Shown here piece by piece: positions 8,881 through 17,866 of a stretch of 64,000 nt of DNA. Position 1 is the first letter of the stretch, and every line of letters begins with the position of its first letter. The stretch spans positions 48,258 through 112,257 of the forward strand of contig NZ_JADEXU010000001.1 of the NCBI RefSeq assembly GCF_015206895.1. Reading direction: 5' to 3'. The position numbers were made by a program, and so were the translations under genes. A model generated the notes under the pieces. That model ran no database searches and was not told where the DNA came from. It saw nothing but the letters and a program-made list of their open reading frames with translations. Source of the stretch: Nostoc sp. LEGE 12450. Its GTDB lineage: Bacteria > Cyanobacteriota > Cyanobacteriia > Cyanobacteriales > Nostocaceae.

Positions 8881-9333
8881 AACAGGTTTGTTTAGTAGCT
8901 CATTGATATTTGTAGTTTTAGCAACTGTGTCCACGGCTGATGTCTTCTCGTTAGCAGTAGTTGTTTTCGTGAAATTGCCTTTGCTGTCATAAGCTAAACC
9001 TGATACTAAATTTCCTTGAGCATCTAATAGCCTGACTTCATCTCCTGAATCTTTCCAAAGAGATACACCGCTACCGCAACTAAAGCCACCTGACTCTGGA
9101 TGTACCTCATTGGTATAAACCCGCACGCTTTTACCTGGAGCTAATTTTGTTCCTTGGGGAAAAGTGAACGCTTTGTTGCGTCCTATCCCAGAAGCAATTT
9201 GCCAACCAGATACATCGACGGGTATCTTTTCGTGATTGGTAATCTCAACGTATTCGTCAGATTGAGTTCTTTTGACCTCATTCTTGTAGACAATATTGGT
9301 AATCTCTATCTGTGGAGTTTGCTGATTTGTCAT
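8341..9333 (-). CDS. Lamin-tail-domain protein with three 61-aa repeats
   Basis: 330 aa from ATG 9333; a GTG three codons upstream is less likely. Residues 5-125 form a lamin-tail (LTD) beta-sandwich (YVEITNHEKIPVDVSGW, WKDSGDEVRLLD). Three near-identical 61-residue repeats follow to the C-terminus, each with NQETKRY, a GEPIK segment, GGWLASSGFESP and YYNRALWKI. The threefold 61-residue period suggests a beta-trefoil or similar binding module, but I recognise no named family. There is no signal peptide or membrane segment. LTDs in bacteria often bring surface, nucleic-acid or cell-wall modules together. Repeat DNA is highly conserved, implying recent duplication or gene conversion. The function is unknown. 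Confidence 0.7.
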   Translation of the reverse strand: MTNQQTPQIEITNIVYKNEVKRTQSDEYVEITNHEKIPVDVSGWQIASGIGRNKAFTFPQGTKLAPGKSVRVYTNEVHPESGGFSCGSGVSLWKDSGDEVRLLDAQGNLVSGLAYDSKGNFTKTTTANEKTSAVDTVAKTTNINELLNKPVFIGNQETKRYLFSDGEPIKAERGNEGGWLASSGFESPKVVGTDANYYNRALWKIIPSGDSFLIENQETKRYLFSAGEPIKGQRGDEGGWLASSGFESPKVVGADANYYNRALWKIIPSGDSFLIENQETKRYVFSDGEPIKAERGNEGGWLASSGFESPKVVGADANYYNRALWKITTA

Positions 9334-10165
9334 AATTTTCACTCAAAATTAATGGTAATAGTCAACTGAGGACTAACGCACTAACTCTTATGTATAAAGT
9401 GCATTTGCTAATACACCCTCATTGCGATCTTGCGTAAATCCTTTTACCTGTGCTTGGCGTATTAGTAGCATCGGAGCAGAATACTGTGATCGGAAGCATT
9501 ACATGAATATTACAAAAGTTTTTAGATGCTAAAACCCTTGATTTACCGTTAAGAGGATTTGAAAAGCGAGCTACGACAACCCTTAAAAGAATGGTTACGC
9601 AATAAGACTTGTAAGCTTAACCCGGTTTTCTATTTCAATGCTTCTCATACCCCAAGTACAGGTAAACAACTTACCACGGATGAAAAAAGCACACAAGGAC
9701 AGTTAAGACACTTAAGACAGTTAATCAATATTTATCAAATGTTGTGACATCTGAGGGTGCAAGATGTAAGTTTTAACACCTAAATTACAGCACAAACCAA
9801 CAGTACAACATGAACAATCAACACCTGTATCACCGATTCCACTCGTGCCAAATTCTGCTTGAAACAAGCGATCGCTTCAATTCAGAAATCCATGTTTCCT
9901 TCATAACCAGTCCAATTAGCGATCGCTGCTAGGAATACACCGGACAGAATTTCTTTGATCGTGGGTCACTAGAACAGGGTACAGCATTTTAACAGCGTCA
10001 CTGAATAGCCGCCCAATTTTGAATATTTAGCTTAGAACAACCCTATTCATACCTAAACTGACAGTTAAAACAGCAGATGTAGACCATCAATGTCAGAATA
10101 CTGAATCATGGGATGAAAAAATAAAGGTGAGTAATACCCACACCCAAACTTGCTAGTCAAAATCT
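9334..10165. other. Long intergenic region, possible decayed coding remnants
   Basis: 832 bp without a convincing gene. A TTG-started 62-codon frame at 9559-9747 has no recognisable domain and no clear ribosome site. On the minus strand around 9760-9960, broken frames give short hydrophobic stretches (for example QVLIVHVVLLVC) interrupted by stops, which could be the remains of a membrane protein. Two GCGATCGC sites lie there. I cannot name a parent gene. Confidence 0.3.
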
Positions 10166-10759
10166 ATGACTTTGACCCCCTCTCAAACTCGAAAGCGACC
10201 GACTCAAGCGATCGCAGCCAAAATTTTCCACTGGTGTAACATCATTAGCCTGTTTATCATGCTCACCAGTGGACTACAAATTTACAACGCCAACCCTGTT
10301 TTTGGTGGACGTGCAGGTTTGCACATTCCTCCGATATTTACGTTAGGAGGTTGGCTTGCAGGAGGTAGACACTGGCATTTTGCTGCAATGTGGCTATTCT
10401 CGCTAAATCTCTTGTGGTATGGAATTTACGTTTTAATTACCCGACGCTGGCGACATCGGTTTGTCGGTGCAAATGATTTCAAAGCATTACAAAAAAGTCA
10501 CAATTCTAAACGCCTAATTTATGCTTGGCATCGGATTGCGTATACAGCAATTATTCCGATCTTGCTGCTGGCGTTATTTACAGGAATAGGAATGTATAAA
10601 CCTGCTCAATTTCCTTGGATTGTGGATTTGTTTGGCAATTGGCAAGCATTGCGAATTGTTCACTTTGCCTCAGTGCCGATGGTTATCTTATTTGCAGTGA
10701 TTCACTATCAATTAGGGCAAAAAGCTGGTGGTACTGAATTAACAGAATCAATGTTTTAG
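10166..10759 (+). CDS. Cytochrome b/b6-domain membrane protein (orphan b-type cytochrome)
   Basis: 197 aa with four hydrophobic helices, like the di-haem cytochrome b subunits (Cytb_N family) that anchor molybdopterin oxidoreductases or hydrogenases. Candidate haem ligands are His residues in IFHWCN near 22, in helix 2 near 70, in AWHRIAYT near 121 and in RIVHFASV or VIHYQLG near the C-terminus. Relatives usually sit beside a molybdopterin-dependent oxidoreductase. Here the next gene is pyrimidine biosynthesis, so the redox partner is elsewhere or lost. Length is normal. The electron-transfer role follows from the family; the donor and acceptor are unknown. Confidence 0.75.
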   Translation: MTLTPSQTRKRPTQAIAAKIFHWCNIISLFIMLTSGLQIYNANPVFGGRAGLHIPPIFTLGGWLAGGRHWHFAAMWLFSLNLLWYGIYVLITRRWRHRFVGANDFKALQKSHNSKRLIYAWHRIAYTAIIPILLLALFTGIGMYKPAQFPWIVDLFGNWQALRIVHFASVPMVILFAVIHYQLGQKAGGTELTESMF

Positions 10760-10760
10760 T

Positions 10761-11004
10761 TTGTCATTAGTCATTAGTCATTTGTCATTTGTCCTTTGTC
10801 ATTGGTCATTAGTAAGGGTTTTAAGCCTATTTACGTTTCGCAACATACTTTTGTTTTTTTGCGCCAACTTACTTAAAAAAACTATGGTCATGCAGATAGA
10901 GAGATGCAGAGAATAATAATGACAAATGACTAATGATAAATGACCCATGACTAATGACTAATGACCAATGACCAATGACAAATGACTAATGACAAATGAC
11001 TAAT
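10761..11004. repeat. Two heptanucleotide (TCATTNG / AATGACN) arrays in opposite orientation
   Basis: At 10761-10812 the sequence runs TGTCATTAGTCATTTG-style, and at 10918-11004 its complement AATGACAAATGACTAATG. The arms are about 50 and 85 nt, separated by about 105 nt, and can pair into a long hairpin between the cytochrome gene and pyrFE. The right arm contains the upstream candidate start codon of pyrFE. Confidence 0.8.
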
Positions 11005-11019
11005 GACTCTTTAAAAAAA

Positions 11020-12453
11020 ATGAACTTTTTTGATAAATTGAATCGTAATATCTTACAAAATCAGAGCTTACTATTTGTAGGACTTGATCCAAATCCAGAG
11101 ATGATGCCTGTGCGTTATGAATCTGAAGAACTCATCGCTGGTCTGGAAAAGTGGTTAAAATTCATTATTGCGGAAACTGCTGATTACGTTTGTGCTTATA
11201 AACCGACACTTGGCTTCTACGAAGCGTTAGGTATTCCCGGTTTAGAACTGCTGTACAAAACTTTAGCAGCGATTCCAGCGCACATCCCAGTAATTTTAGA
11301 TGCCAAACACAGTGACTTAAATACTAGTACTATTTTTGCCCAAACCGTCTTTACAGAATGGCAGGTTGATGCAATCACTCTTAGTCCCTATACAGGACAA
11401 GATCATGTAGCACCTTTTTTGGTCTATCCTGAGAAAGCGGTATTTATCTTATGTTGTACTTCTAATCCAGGTGCAGAAGCCTTACAGCAATATCCCACAA
11501 ACGAGTCACCCCTTTATTTACAGGTGGTAAAAGAATCAAAAACCTGGGGAACTCCAGAACAATTGGGTTTGGAAGTGGGAACTACAAATGCTGAAGTTTT
11601 GGCACTTATTAGAGCGATCGCACCGGAACGGATTATTATGGCGCGTAGCATCTGGGCGAAGGGTGGAAACCTAAGACAAATTTTAGAAGCAGGTTTGAAT
11701 GATAACGGTGATGGTTTGCTGATTCCTGTTCCTCAAGATATGTTGGGAAACACACAATTATCTGAGGAAGTCGAGTCTTTACGCGCAGAAATTAATCAAC
11801 TAAAAACTGAAATTATTCACGAAAATTCTACATGTTCTGTGTGGTTTCCTGATGTTTGTTTCCTAAATCAGCACCCCTATCAGGATTTGATTTTACAACT
11901 TTATGACATTGACTGTATTATGTTTGGCAGCTTTGTCCAAGCATCAGGAGCGATATTTCCTTATTACATCGACTTACGCAAAATTATTTCTAATCCTCAA
12001 GTTTTTAATCAAGTTCTCACTGCTTATGAGGATATTTTGAAGAATCTCAATTTTGATAGGTTGGCAGGTATTCCTTATGGTTCTTTGCCTACTGCGACTG
12101 GTTTAGCTTTGCGCCTTCATTGTCCAATGATTTTCCCCCGTAAAGAGGTGAAGGCCCACGGAACGCGCAGAGTTATTGAGGGTAACTTTCATCCTGGTGA
12201 AACAGTTGTGGTAGTTGACGATATTCTCATCAGTGGCAAAAGTGTTATGGAAGGCGCAGGAAAGTTAGAATCAGCAGGATTAAATGTTAATGATATTGTG
12301 GTACTTATCGATCATGAACAAGGGGTGAAAGATAGGTTACAGCAAAATGGTTATCGCAGCCATTCAGTTTTAACTATTTCGGAAATTACCAATACTCTCT
12401 ATCAAGCAGGGCGAATAAATGAGGAACAATTTTTAGCTTTTGCTGAAAGTTAA
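11020..12453 (+). CDS. pyrF-pyrE: Bifunctional orotidine-5'-phosphate decarboxylase / orotate phosphoribosyltransferase
   Basis: 477 aa. The N-terminal half is a group-2 OMP decarboxylase with the active-site motif DAKHSDLNTS at residue 94. The C-terminal half is an orotate phosphoribosyltransferase with PRPP loop VVVVDDILISGKS near 396. Together they catalyse the last two steps of de novo UMP synthesis. The domain order is PyrF-PyrE, opposite to animal UMP synthase. An in-frame ATG at 10996 lies inside the heptamer repeat and would add MTNDSLKK; the ATG at 11020 (MNFFDKLNRN) is preferred because the extension is repeat-encoded. Neither start has a strong Shine-Dalgarno. Function is secure; the start is uncertain. 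Confidence 0.93.
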   Translation: MNFFDKLNRNILQNQSLLFVGLDPNPEMMPVRYESEELIAGLEKWLKFIIAETADYVCAYKPTLGFYEALGIPGLELLYKTLAAIPAHIPVILDAKHSDLNTSTIFAQTVFTEWQVDAITLSPYTGQDHVAPFLVYPEKAVFILCCTSNPGAEALQQYPTNESPLYLQVVKESKTWGTPEQLGLEVGTTNAEVLALIRAIAPERIIMARSIWAKGGNLRQILEAGLNDNGDGLLIPVPQDMLGNTQLSEEVESLRAEINQLKTEIIHENSTCSVWFPDVCFLNQHPYQDLILQLYDIDCIMFGSFVQASGAIFPYYIDLRKIISNPQVFNQVLTAYEDILKNLNFDRLAGIPYGSLPTATGLALRLHCPMIFPRKEVKAHGTRRVIEGNFHPGETVVVVDDILISGKSVMEGAGKLESAGLNVNDIVVLIDHEQGVKDRLQQNGYRSHSVLTISEITNTLYQAGRINEEQFLAFAES

Positions 12454-12550
12454 TAATTGGAAATTGGGAGATTTTTCTCATTTTCTTGCCGTTGAGTATA
12501 TTTCACCAGTTAAATCTAGTAACTAGAATAATTTTAGTTTTAAATTAATT

Positions 12551-13645
12551 ATGAATTTTCCACTCAATCAACTACTTAGATGGTTAATTTTTACGCTGTT
12601 ATTTCCTTTAGTGTTTCTCAATGGTTGGCTAGCATTTTTGCTTGTTAAAAATTTTCAACCTGTCGTAACAATTCTTGTCTTAGCTACTTTGCTTGCATTC
12701 GTTTTAAACTATCCTGTTACCATTCTCCAAAAGCAAGGAGTGAAACGTGGCTATGCAGTCTCATTAGTTTTTATATCAGCATTAATAATTATCGTTGCTC
12801 TGGGTATCACTTTGGTTCCCATTGTGTTAGAGCAATTTAATGAGATGGTGAAAGTTCTTCCTCAATGGATTGATTCTAGCGAAGAAAAACTTCAAATTTT
12901 AAATGATTGGTTCTTTAAGCACAAATTAAATGTGAATTTTAGTCAGCTATTAACACAAGTAACTGACCAATTGCCTAATGAATTAGAGTTTGTTACGGAT
13001 AAACTTTTAAGCATTATTGTAGATGCGATTGATAGTGTTTCTGATGGATTAATTATAGTAGTGCTGACTTTTTATCTGTTGTTAGACGGCCCAAGAATTT
13101 GGGAGGGGATATTTAAGAAGTTACCGGGGAGTTTTGCCCAACAGGTAAGCCAGTCTATTCAGCAAAACTTTCAAAATTACTTGATTGGGCAGGTAACTTT
13201 GGCTTTGCTGATGGGAGTTTCAGAAACCTTAATGTTTTTAGCTTTTCAAGTCCAGTTTGCTTTACTCTTTGGTTTGGGAGTTGGGCTTTTGAGCTTAATT
13301 CCCTTTGGCGATGTCGTCAGCGTGGTTGTCATAACTTTCATAATAGCCACACACGATTTTTGGCTAGCAGTAAAGGTTTTTGCGGTAGCTGTTGTCATTG
13401 ACCAATTAATCGATCAGGCGATCGCACCACGGCTTTTAGGCAGATTTACTGGGCTTAGACCAATATGGGTATTAATTGCTTTACTTGTAGGAACTAATGT
13501 CGGTGGAGTTTTAGGTTTGCTAATCGCGGTACCTGTAGCCGGTTTTATCAAGGATGCAGCAGATGGTTTTTCTAAATCTGGTGATTCTGAGAATGTAGTT
13601 AAGAGTGAATTAGCATCAGAATTGTTGCCAGAGGAATCAGTATAG
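12551..13645 (+). CDS. AI-2E/PerM (UPF0118) family membrane protein
   Basis: 364 aa with about eight hydrophobic helices, a central soluble stretch (PQWIDSSEEKLQILNDW) and the family's typical end (GLRPIWVLIALLVGTNVGGVLGLLIAVPVAG). It is a permease-like inner-membrane protein. Family members have been proposed as AI-2 exporters, or Na+/H+ antiporters, but most are uncharacterised. It starts at ATG 12551, 97 nt after pyrFE on the same strand. The C-terminal tail is acidic and soluble. Confidence 0.85.
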   Translation: MNFPLNQLLRWLIFTLLFPLVFLNGWLAFLLVKNFQPVVTILVLATLLAFVLNYPVTILQKQGVKRGYAVSLVFISALIIIVALGITLVPIVLEQFNEMVKVLPQWIDSSEEKLQILNDWFFKHKLNVNFSQLLTQVTDQLPNELEFVTDKLLSIIVDAIDSVSDGLIIVVLTFYLLLDGPRIWEGIFKKLPGSFAQQVSQSIQQNFQNYLIGQVTLALLMGVSETLMFLAFQVQFALLFGLGVGLLSLIPFGDVVSVVVITFIIATHDFWLAVKVFAVAVVIDQLIDQAIAPRLLGRFTGLRPIWVLIALLVGTNVGGVLGLLIAVPVAGFIKDAADGFSKSGDSENVVKSELASELLPEESV

Positions 13646-13708
13646 AAATGAGTTATTTATAAAAATAAGATGCCATATTTCCGCTAAGGCTAAGTTGCAA
13701 CACTGTCA

Positions 13709-13999
13709 TTAAGGATGAAGTGTAATAGTCAGTATAGTTATAACTCCTTGTTCAGATCCGTAATACCAAAAAACTCGAAAAGCAGCAGGTGTTTTGTTTT
13801 CTACATAGGCTTCAAAAATTTCTTCTCCATTGGGCCCTGATAAAGATTCATATTTGTGAGTATTCAAACTAGGATGTCGTAGGTTTGTTTCCATTAAACC
13901 CAGCGTTTTTAAAACTTTTTGGTACTTCTTAGAGTCAGTTTGTTGTAGTTTAGCTAGTGCTGTACTAGCCTCGCTTGAAAATATTATCTTAAAATTCAC
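13709..13999 (-). CDS. RelE/ParE-family type II toxin (putative)
   Basis: 96 aa, basic at the start and with the compact alpha-beta pattern of RelE/ParE toxins: an N-terminal strand (MNFKIIFSSEA), two helices, and C-terminal strands with AFRVFWYYGSEQGVITILTITLHP. RelE-like toxins cleave mRNA on the ribosome, while ParE-like ones target gyrase; which applies cannot be read here. It lies 85 nt downstream of the antitoxin-like gene and is probably cotranscribed. The gap contains a short palindrome CCTTGTAACAAGG. Confidence 0.65.
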   Translation of the reverse strand: MNFKIIFSSEASTALAKLQQTDSKKYQKVLKTLGLMETNLRHPSLNTHKYESLSGPNGEEIFEAYVENKTPAAFRVFWYYGSEQGVITILTITLHP

Positions 14000-14084
14000 T
14001 ATTGCTCAGTTTGGTAGATTTAACCTTGTAACAAGGATTATGTTTTAAAATCCCTGTTCAGGGCTAGTGTCCTTGTGACATCCT

Positions 14085-14375
14085 CTATTCATCAATTTCT
14101 AGATCCGCATACTGGGCAAATGAACCTAAGTCGTGAAGTTCACCAGAACTTGCCTGTTTTATACCAACTTCTAATGAGCTACGAGCTACAGAATTTTGCC
14201 ATATCCAAAGTTCTCTTTGTGGAATGTTTACAATTGGATCTAGCAGAATTTGTCCTAACTCATTAATCAGCACTCGGTAGCTTTTTGCTTTGGCAACAGT
14301 ACCCAAGGTTAATCGTCCTTTGCCATCAGTTTTGACACTATCTTTAACTATTTGAAAGTCCTGATTTTCAATCAT
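14085..14375 (-). CDS. Antitoxin-like protein partner of the RelE/ParE toxin
   Basis: 96 aa. The N-terminus reads VKTDGKGRLTLG, like the looped-hinge DNA-binding start of AbrB/MazE-type antitoxins. The acidic C-terminus (GELHDLGSFAQYADLEIDE) fits a toxin-neutralising tail. It precedes the toxin gene on the same strand, the usual order for type II modules. A perfect 7-bp inverted repeat, AAGTGGG/CCCACTT at 14425-14443, lies about 50 bp upstream and could be the autoregulatory operator. Confidence 0.6.
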   Translation of the reverse strand: MIENQDFQIVKDSVKTDGKGRLTLGTVAKAKSYRVLINELGQILLDPIVNIPQRELWIWQNSVARSSLEVGIKQASSGELHDLGSFAQYADLEIDE

Positions 14376-14424
14376 ATTGCTGCTATGCTGCTATATCCTA
14401 AACTCATTATAAACATCTGTGGGT

Positions 14425-14443
14425 AAGTGGGTATTGCCCACTT
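14425..14443. promoter_or_regulatory. Inverted repeat upstream of the antitoxin gene (candidate operator)
   Basis: AAGTGGG and CCCACTT are separated by 5 nt. The position, about 50 bp before the antitoxin start, suits an operator bound by the antitoxin-toxin complex. It could instead be a second hairpin of the clpC terminator region. Confidence 0.35.
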
Positions 14444-14458
14444 CCAATAAAATTGCAT

Positions 14459-14488
14459 AAAAAAAGCCCCTAGCATTTCTACTAGGGG
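14459..14488 (-). terminator. Rho-independent terminator of clpC
   Basis: Read leftward, a perfect 7-bp stem CCCCTAG/CTAGGGG with an 8-nt loop is followed by GC and a run of seven U. It lies 117 nt beyond the clpC stop codon. Confidence 0.85.
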
Positions 14489-14604
14489 TATAAAATATAC
14501 CATTTCACTTTATGTTTGTCAGAGATGACCCTGCGATCGCCTCTACTTAGATGAGAGGCTAATTATTTCTCAAATATTACAGCAAAAAGCGATTGGGTAT
14601 AAAA

Positions 14605-17058
14605 TTAGCCAACATTTGCCAAGAGCAATTCTCGTTTTTCTAATTTTTGTACTCTCACCTGAGAGTCATCATCAACATCGATAAGCGCTGTATCTCCATC
14701 TGTAATTTCACCAGACAGCATTGCTTCAGCGAGAGAATCTTCTAAAAGGCGCATAATTGCCCGACGTAATGGTCTAGCACCATAGCTGGGGTTATAGCCT
14801 TCTTGTACTACAAGTTCTTTGAAGCGATCGCTAACTTCAAGAATAATTCCCTTTTCTGTCAAGCGTTTAGAAACTTCACGAAGCATAATTTCAGCAATTT
14901 GCTTCACTTCATCCCTAGAAAGCTGGGTGAAGACGATAATTTCATCAAGACGGTTTAGGAACTCAGGACGGAAGTAAGCTTTCAATTCCTCATTTACCAA
15001 GGTGCGGATACGGTTATAACTAGCGTCGGCTTGAGTGTCGAAGTCAAAGCCTAAACCACTACCACCTTTTTCAATTACCTTGGAACCGATGTTGGAAGTC
15101 AAAATGATCAGCGTGTTCTTGAAGTCCACTTTCCGACCTTTGGCATCGGTAAGATGACCGTCATCCAAGATTTGCAGCAGCATATTGAATACATCGGGGT
15201 GTGCTTTTTCGATTTCGTCGAATAGCAACACTGTGTAAGGTTTCCGCCGCACGGCTTCTGTAAGTTGTCCACCTTCGTCATATCCGACATAACCCGGAGG
15301 CGAACCAATTAGCTTGGCGACAGTATGACTTTCCATGTATTCGGACATATCTAGCCGAATCATCGAGTCTTCCGCACCGAAGAAGTAGGAAGCTAATGCC
15401 TTCGCTAATTCTGTTTTACCAACTCCGGTAGGCCCGGAGAAGATAAAGCTAGCAATGGGACGATTGGGATTTTTTAAGCCAACGCGGGCGCGACGAATAC
15501 CGCGAGATACAGCCGAGACTGCTTGTTCTTGACCGATGAGGCGTTGATGCAGAGTGTCTTCTAAGTGCAGAAGCAACTCTGACTCAGATTCAGTCAGTTT
15601 GTTGACTGGTACGCCAGTCCAAGAGGCAACAATTTGGGCGATGTCTTCTTCGTCAACGACGGTGCAGTTGACAGGTTGCTCGTTTGGTGTGAATGTTGCT
15701 TGCAGTTGTTCTGCGAGTTTTAATTCTTGGTCGCGTAGGGTTACAGCTTTGTCAAAATCTTGGACTCTGACTGCTGCTTCTTTTTCTTTGGTAACGCCAG
15801 CGAGTTCACGCTTGAGTTCTTTATTAGGAGAACTTTGGGAGTTCCGCAGACGAACGCGAGAACCAGCTTCGTCAATTAGGTCTATTGCCTTATCTGGCAA
15901 GAAGCGATCGCTAATATAGCGATCTGATAATTCTGCGGCTGCTACAAGTGCCGAATCCAAAATTGTGACTTTGTGGTGCTGTTCGTAAGCGCCGCGCAAG
16001 CCGTAAAGAATTTGTACGGTTTCTTCTACCGAGGGTTCACCAACCATAATTGGTTGGAAACGACGCTCTAGTGCCGCATCGCGCTCGATGTGCTTCCGAT
16101 ACTCATCAAGGGTTGTTGCGCCGATGCACTGGAGTTCACCCCGTGCTAAGGCAGGCTTGAGGATGTTGGCTGCATCCAAACCACCTTCTGTACCACCAGC
16201 ACCAACCAAGGTGTGAATTTCGTCAATCACCAGAATGATGTTGCCGACAGTGCGAACTTCTTCCACAACTTTTTTGATGCGTTCTTCAAAATCGCCACGG
16301 AAGCGAGTTCCAGCTACCAATGACCCCATATCGAGGCTGATAACTTGCTTATCCTGTAAGGTTTCGGGAACATCTTGGTTGATAATTCTTTGAGCTAGAC
16401 CTTCTGCGATCGCAGTTTTACCAACTCCTGGTTCTCCAATCAACACGGGATTATTCTTAGTGCGGCGACCGAGAATTTGGATAGCTCGCTCAATTTCCTT
16501 CTCACGACCAACTACAGGGTCGAGTCTGCCTTCTTGCGCTAATTTGGTTAAATTTCTGCCATATTCTTCCATCGTTAGCGGTTGGGTGCGCTTTTGACTA
16601 CCAGTACCAGCGAAAGCAGGTGCATTTTCACCCAAACGGCGAACTATGGCACTACGGACACTCTTGAAGTCAACTCCTAGATTTTGCAGGACTTTGGCGG
16701 CGACACCTTCACCAGCCTCAGTTAATCCTAAGAGTAAGTGTTCTGTGTTGATGTAATTCTGTCCCAGACTATGAGCTTCTTTAAAAGATTGCTCGAAGAG
16801 GCTTTTCACCTTGGGAGTGAAAGGAATTTCTGGTGGTACAAAGCCAGAACCCCTACCAATAATTTTTTCTACCTCACGACGTGCGTCTTTGAGGGTAACG
16901 CCTAATTCGGCCAGCACTTTAGCAGCAACCCCAGTTCCTTCTCCCATCAAACCCAGGAGAATTTGTTCAGTTCCTACGAAATTGTGTCCCAGGCGACGTG
17001 CTTCTTCCTGAGCTAGCATAATTACTCTAATGGCTTCGGAAGTGAAGTGTTCAAACAT
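14605..17058 (-). CDS. clpC: ATP-dependent Clp protease ATP-binding subunit ClpC
   Basis: 817 aa from ATG 17058 ([20 protein letters not shown]), the conserved ClpC start; an in-frame codon at 17115 would add 19 unlikely residues. Two Clp-N repeats (2-145), AAA module 1 (P-loop GEPGVGKT near 209), a middle domain with a UVR-type segment (about 415-450) and AAA module 2 (GPTGVGKT near 546) are all intact. The hexamer unfolds substrates and passes them to ClpP/ClpR; in cyanobacteria ClpC is essential and also linked to protein import-like and phycobilisome turnover functions. A purine-rich GAGGGAG lies about 13 nt before the ATG. A strong terminator follows. Confidence 0.97.
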   Translation of the reverse strand: MFEHFTSEAIRVIMLAQEEARRLGHNFVGTEQILLGLMGEGTGVAAKVLAELGVTLKDARREVEKIIGRGSGFVPPEIPFTPKVKSLFEQSFKEAHSLGQNYINTEHLLLGLTEAGEGVAAKVLQNLGVDFKSVRSAIVRRLGENAPAFAGTGSQKRTQPLTMEEYGRNLTKLAQEGRLDPVVGREKEIERAIQILGRRTKNNPVLIGEPGVGKTAIAEGLAQRIINQDVPETLQDKQVISLDMGSLVAGTRFRGDFEERIKKVVEEVRTVGNIILVIDEIHTLVGAGGTEGGLDAANILKPALARGELQCIGATTLDEYRKHIERDAALERRFQPIMVGEPSVEETVQILYGLRGAYEQHHKVTILDSALVAAAELSDRYISDRFLPDKAIDLIDEAGSRVRLRNSQSSPNKELKRELAGVTKEKEAAVRVQDFDKAVTLRDQELKLAEQLQATFTPNEQPVNCTVVDEEDIAQIVASWTGVPVNKLTESESELLLHLEDTLHQRLIGQEQAVSAVSRGIRRARVGLKNPNRPIASFIFSGPTGVGKTELAKALASYFFGAEDSMIRLDMSEYMESHTVAKLIGSPPGYVGYDEGGQLTEAVRRKPYTVLLFDEIEKAHPDVFNMLLQILDDGHLTDAKGRKVDFKNTLIILTSNIGSKVIEKGGSGLGFDFDTQADASYNRIRTLVNEELKAYFRPEFLNRLDEIIVFTQLSRDEVKQIAEIMLREVSKRLTEKGIILEVSDRFKELVVQEGYNPSYGARPLRRAIMRLLEDSLAEAMLSGEITDGDTALIDVDDDSQVRVQKLEKRELLLANVG

Positions 17059-17400
17059 AATGGGTTCTTGCTCCCTCGCTGCTTGGACTTTGGGTGAGAT
17101 AAAATTCACCCTCATCTAAAGTTTTTTGTATTTTCTTAAGGACTAATGTAACTTTATTTAAAGTTAAGTGGCAGTGGTGAGAGCCGTAAGACATCAGGTG
17201 TACTAGCCGTCTAAGAGAATTTAAGAGTTGGGAGTTAGAGGTTAGGAGTAAGTAAGGAGTTCTCAATTTTACAATTACTTTTTCAGTGGAGAAGATGATT
17301 TTTTTGCCTTTTCTGCTCCTCTGCTCTCGGCTAAACTTAGAACTCAGGACTCAGAACGGGCTAAACCCTAGCTATCTGCTAACAACACTCAGGACTGACG
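17059..17400. other. Intergenic region between divergent clpC and the DUF3288 gene
   Basis: 342 bp with no gene. Both promoters must lie here. I see only a small palindrome (AACTTTATTTAAAGTT near 17151) and low-complexity GTTAGGAGT/CTCAGGACT-type repeats; no clear -35/-10 pair. Confidence 0.3.
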
Positions 17401-17697
17401 ATGACTGAACCAACGGTTGGTAAAGACCAACAACACCCTCTTTATAATCGCGATCGCCCCCTTATTGATATCTTACTCGCTCAAGAGGCGACAGACTATA
17501 ACTTAGCAGAATTAGCCAGGCTGCGAATGCGCTATCAAGGCTTTCCAGGCGCAAGAGATATCCAAAAAGACCTAGATAAAGTCTTGCAGCAATGGGGTTT
17601 AACCGAAATTGAGCTTTTTGAGAAAACTCGCAAAATTCACGATTTGGGCGGTATTTACAAAAGTCGCGGTAAAAAAGACGAACAGGATTGGAATTAG
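17401..17697 (+). CDS. DUF3288 family protein
   Basis: 98 aa, small and soluble. It carries the conserved cyanobacterial pattern of DUF3288: an HP..DR start (QQHPLYNRDRPLIDILL), NLAELARLRMRYQGFPGARDIQ-type core and a C-terminal LFEKTRKIH.GGIYK. No enzymatic motif is visible and I know no established function. It is followed by low-complexity repeats and converges on aroC. Confidence 0.8.
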   Translation: MTEPTVGKDQQHPLYNRDRPLIDILLAQEATDYNLAELARLRMRYQGFPGARDIQKDLDKVLQQWGLTEIELFEKTRKIHDLGGIYKSRGKKDEQDWN

Positions 17698-17698
17698 A

Positions 17699-17752
17699 AA
17701 TGGGAATTGGGGAATGGGAATTGGGGAATGGGGAATGGGGAATGGGGAATGA
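17699..17752. repeat. Heptanucleotide repeat GGGAATG/GGGAATT
   Basis: About eight units of a 7-nt GGGAATG-like motif just downstream of the DUF3288 gene. Similar GGGAATT/GGGAATG tracts lie after bioF (27855-27902) and, on the other strand, near 56160-56185. Confidence 0.8.
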
Positions 17753-17791
17753 GGGATTAATTATTCCCTCGTACTTCCAACTCTTGTACAG

Positions 17792-17842
17792 ACGCGATGA
17801 ATCGCGTCTCTCCTAATTCAGCGATGAATCGCGTCTCTCCTA
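17792..17842. repeat. Two copies of a palindromic GCGATGAATCGCGTCTCTCC repeat
   Basis: GCGATGAATCGCGTCTCTCC occurs twice with a short spacer. The core GACGCGAT-AATCGCGTC is palindromic and could form a hairpin; related copies are near 56102-56121 and inside the 8039-8164 element. Confidence 0.6.
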
Positions 17843-17866
17843 AGTCGATATATAGGCTACAAGAGA

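Noticed and set aside
9559..9747. 62-codon ORF
   Set aside because: TTG start without ribosome site, no recognisable domain, in a repeat- and remnant-rich gap.
17059..17115. 19-residue N-terminal extension of ClpC
   Set aside because: ClpC proteins begin MFE.FT; the extension would include the ribosome site region.
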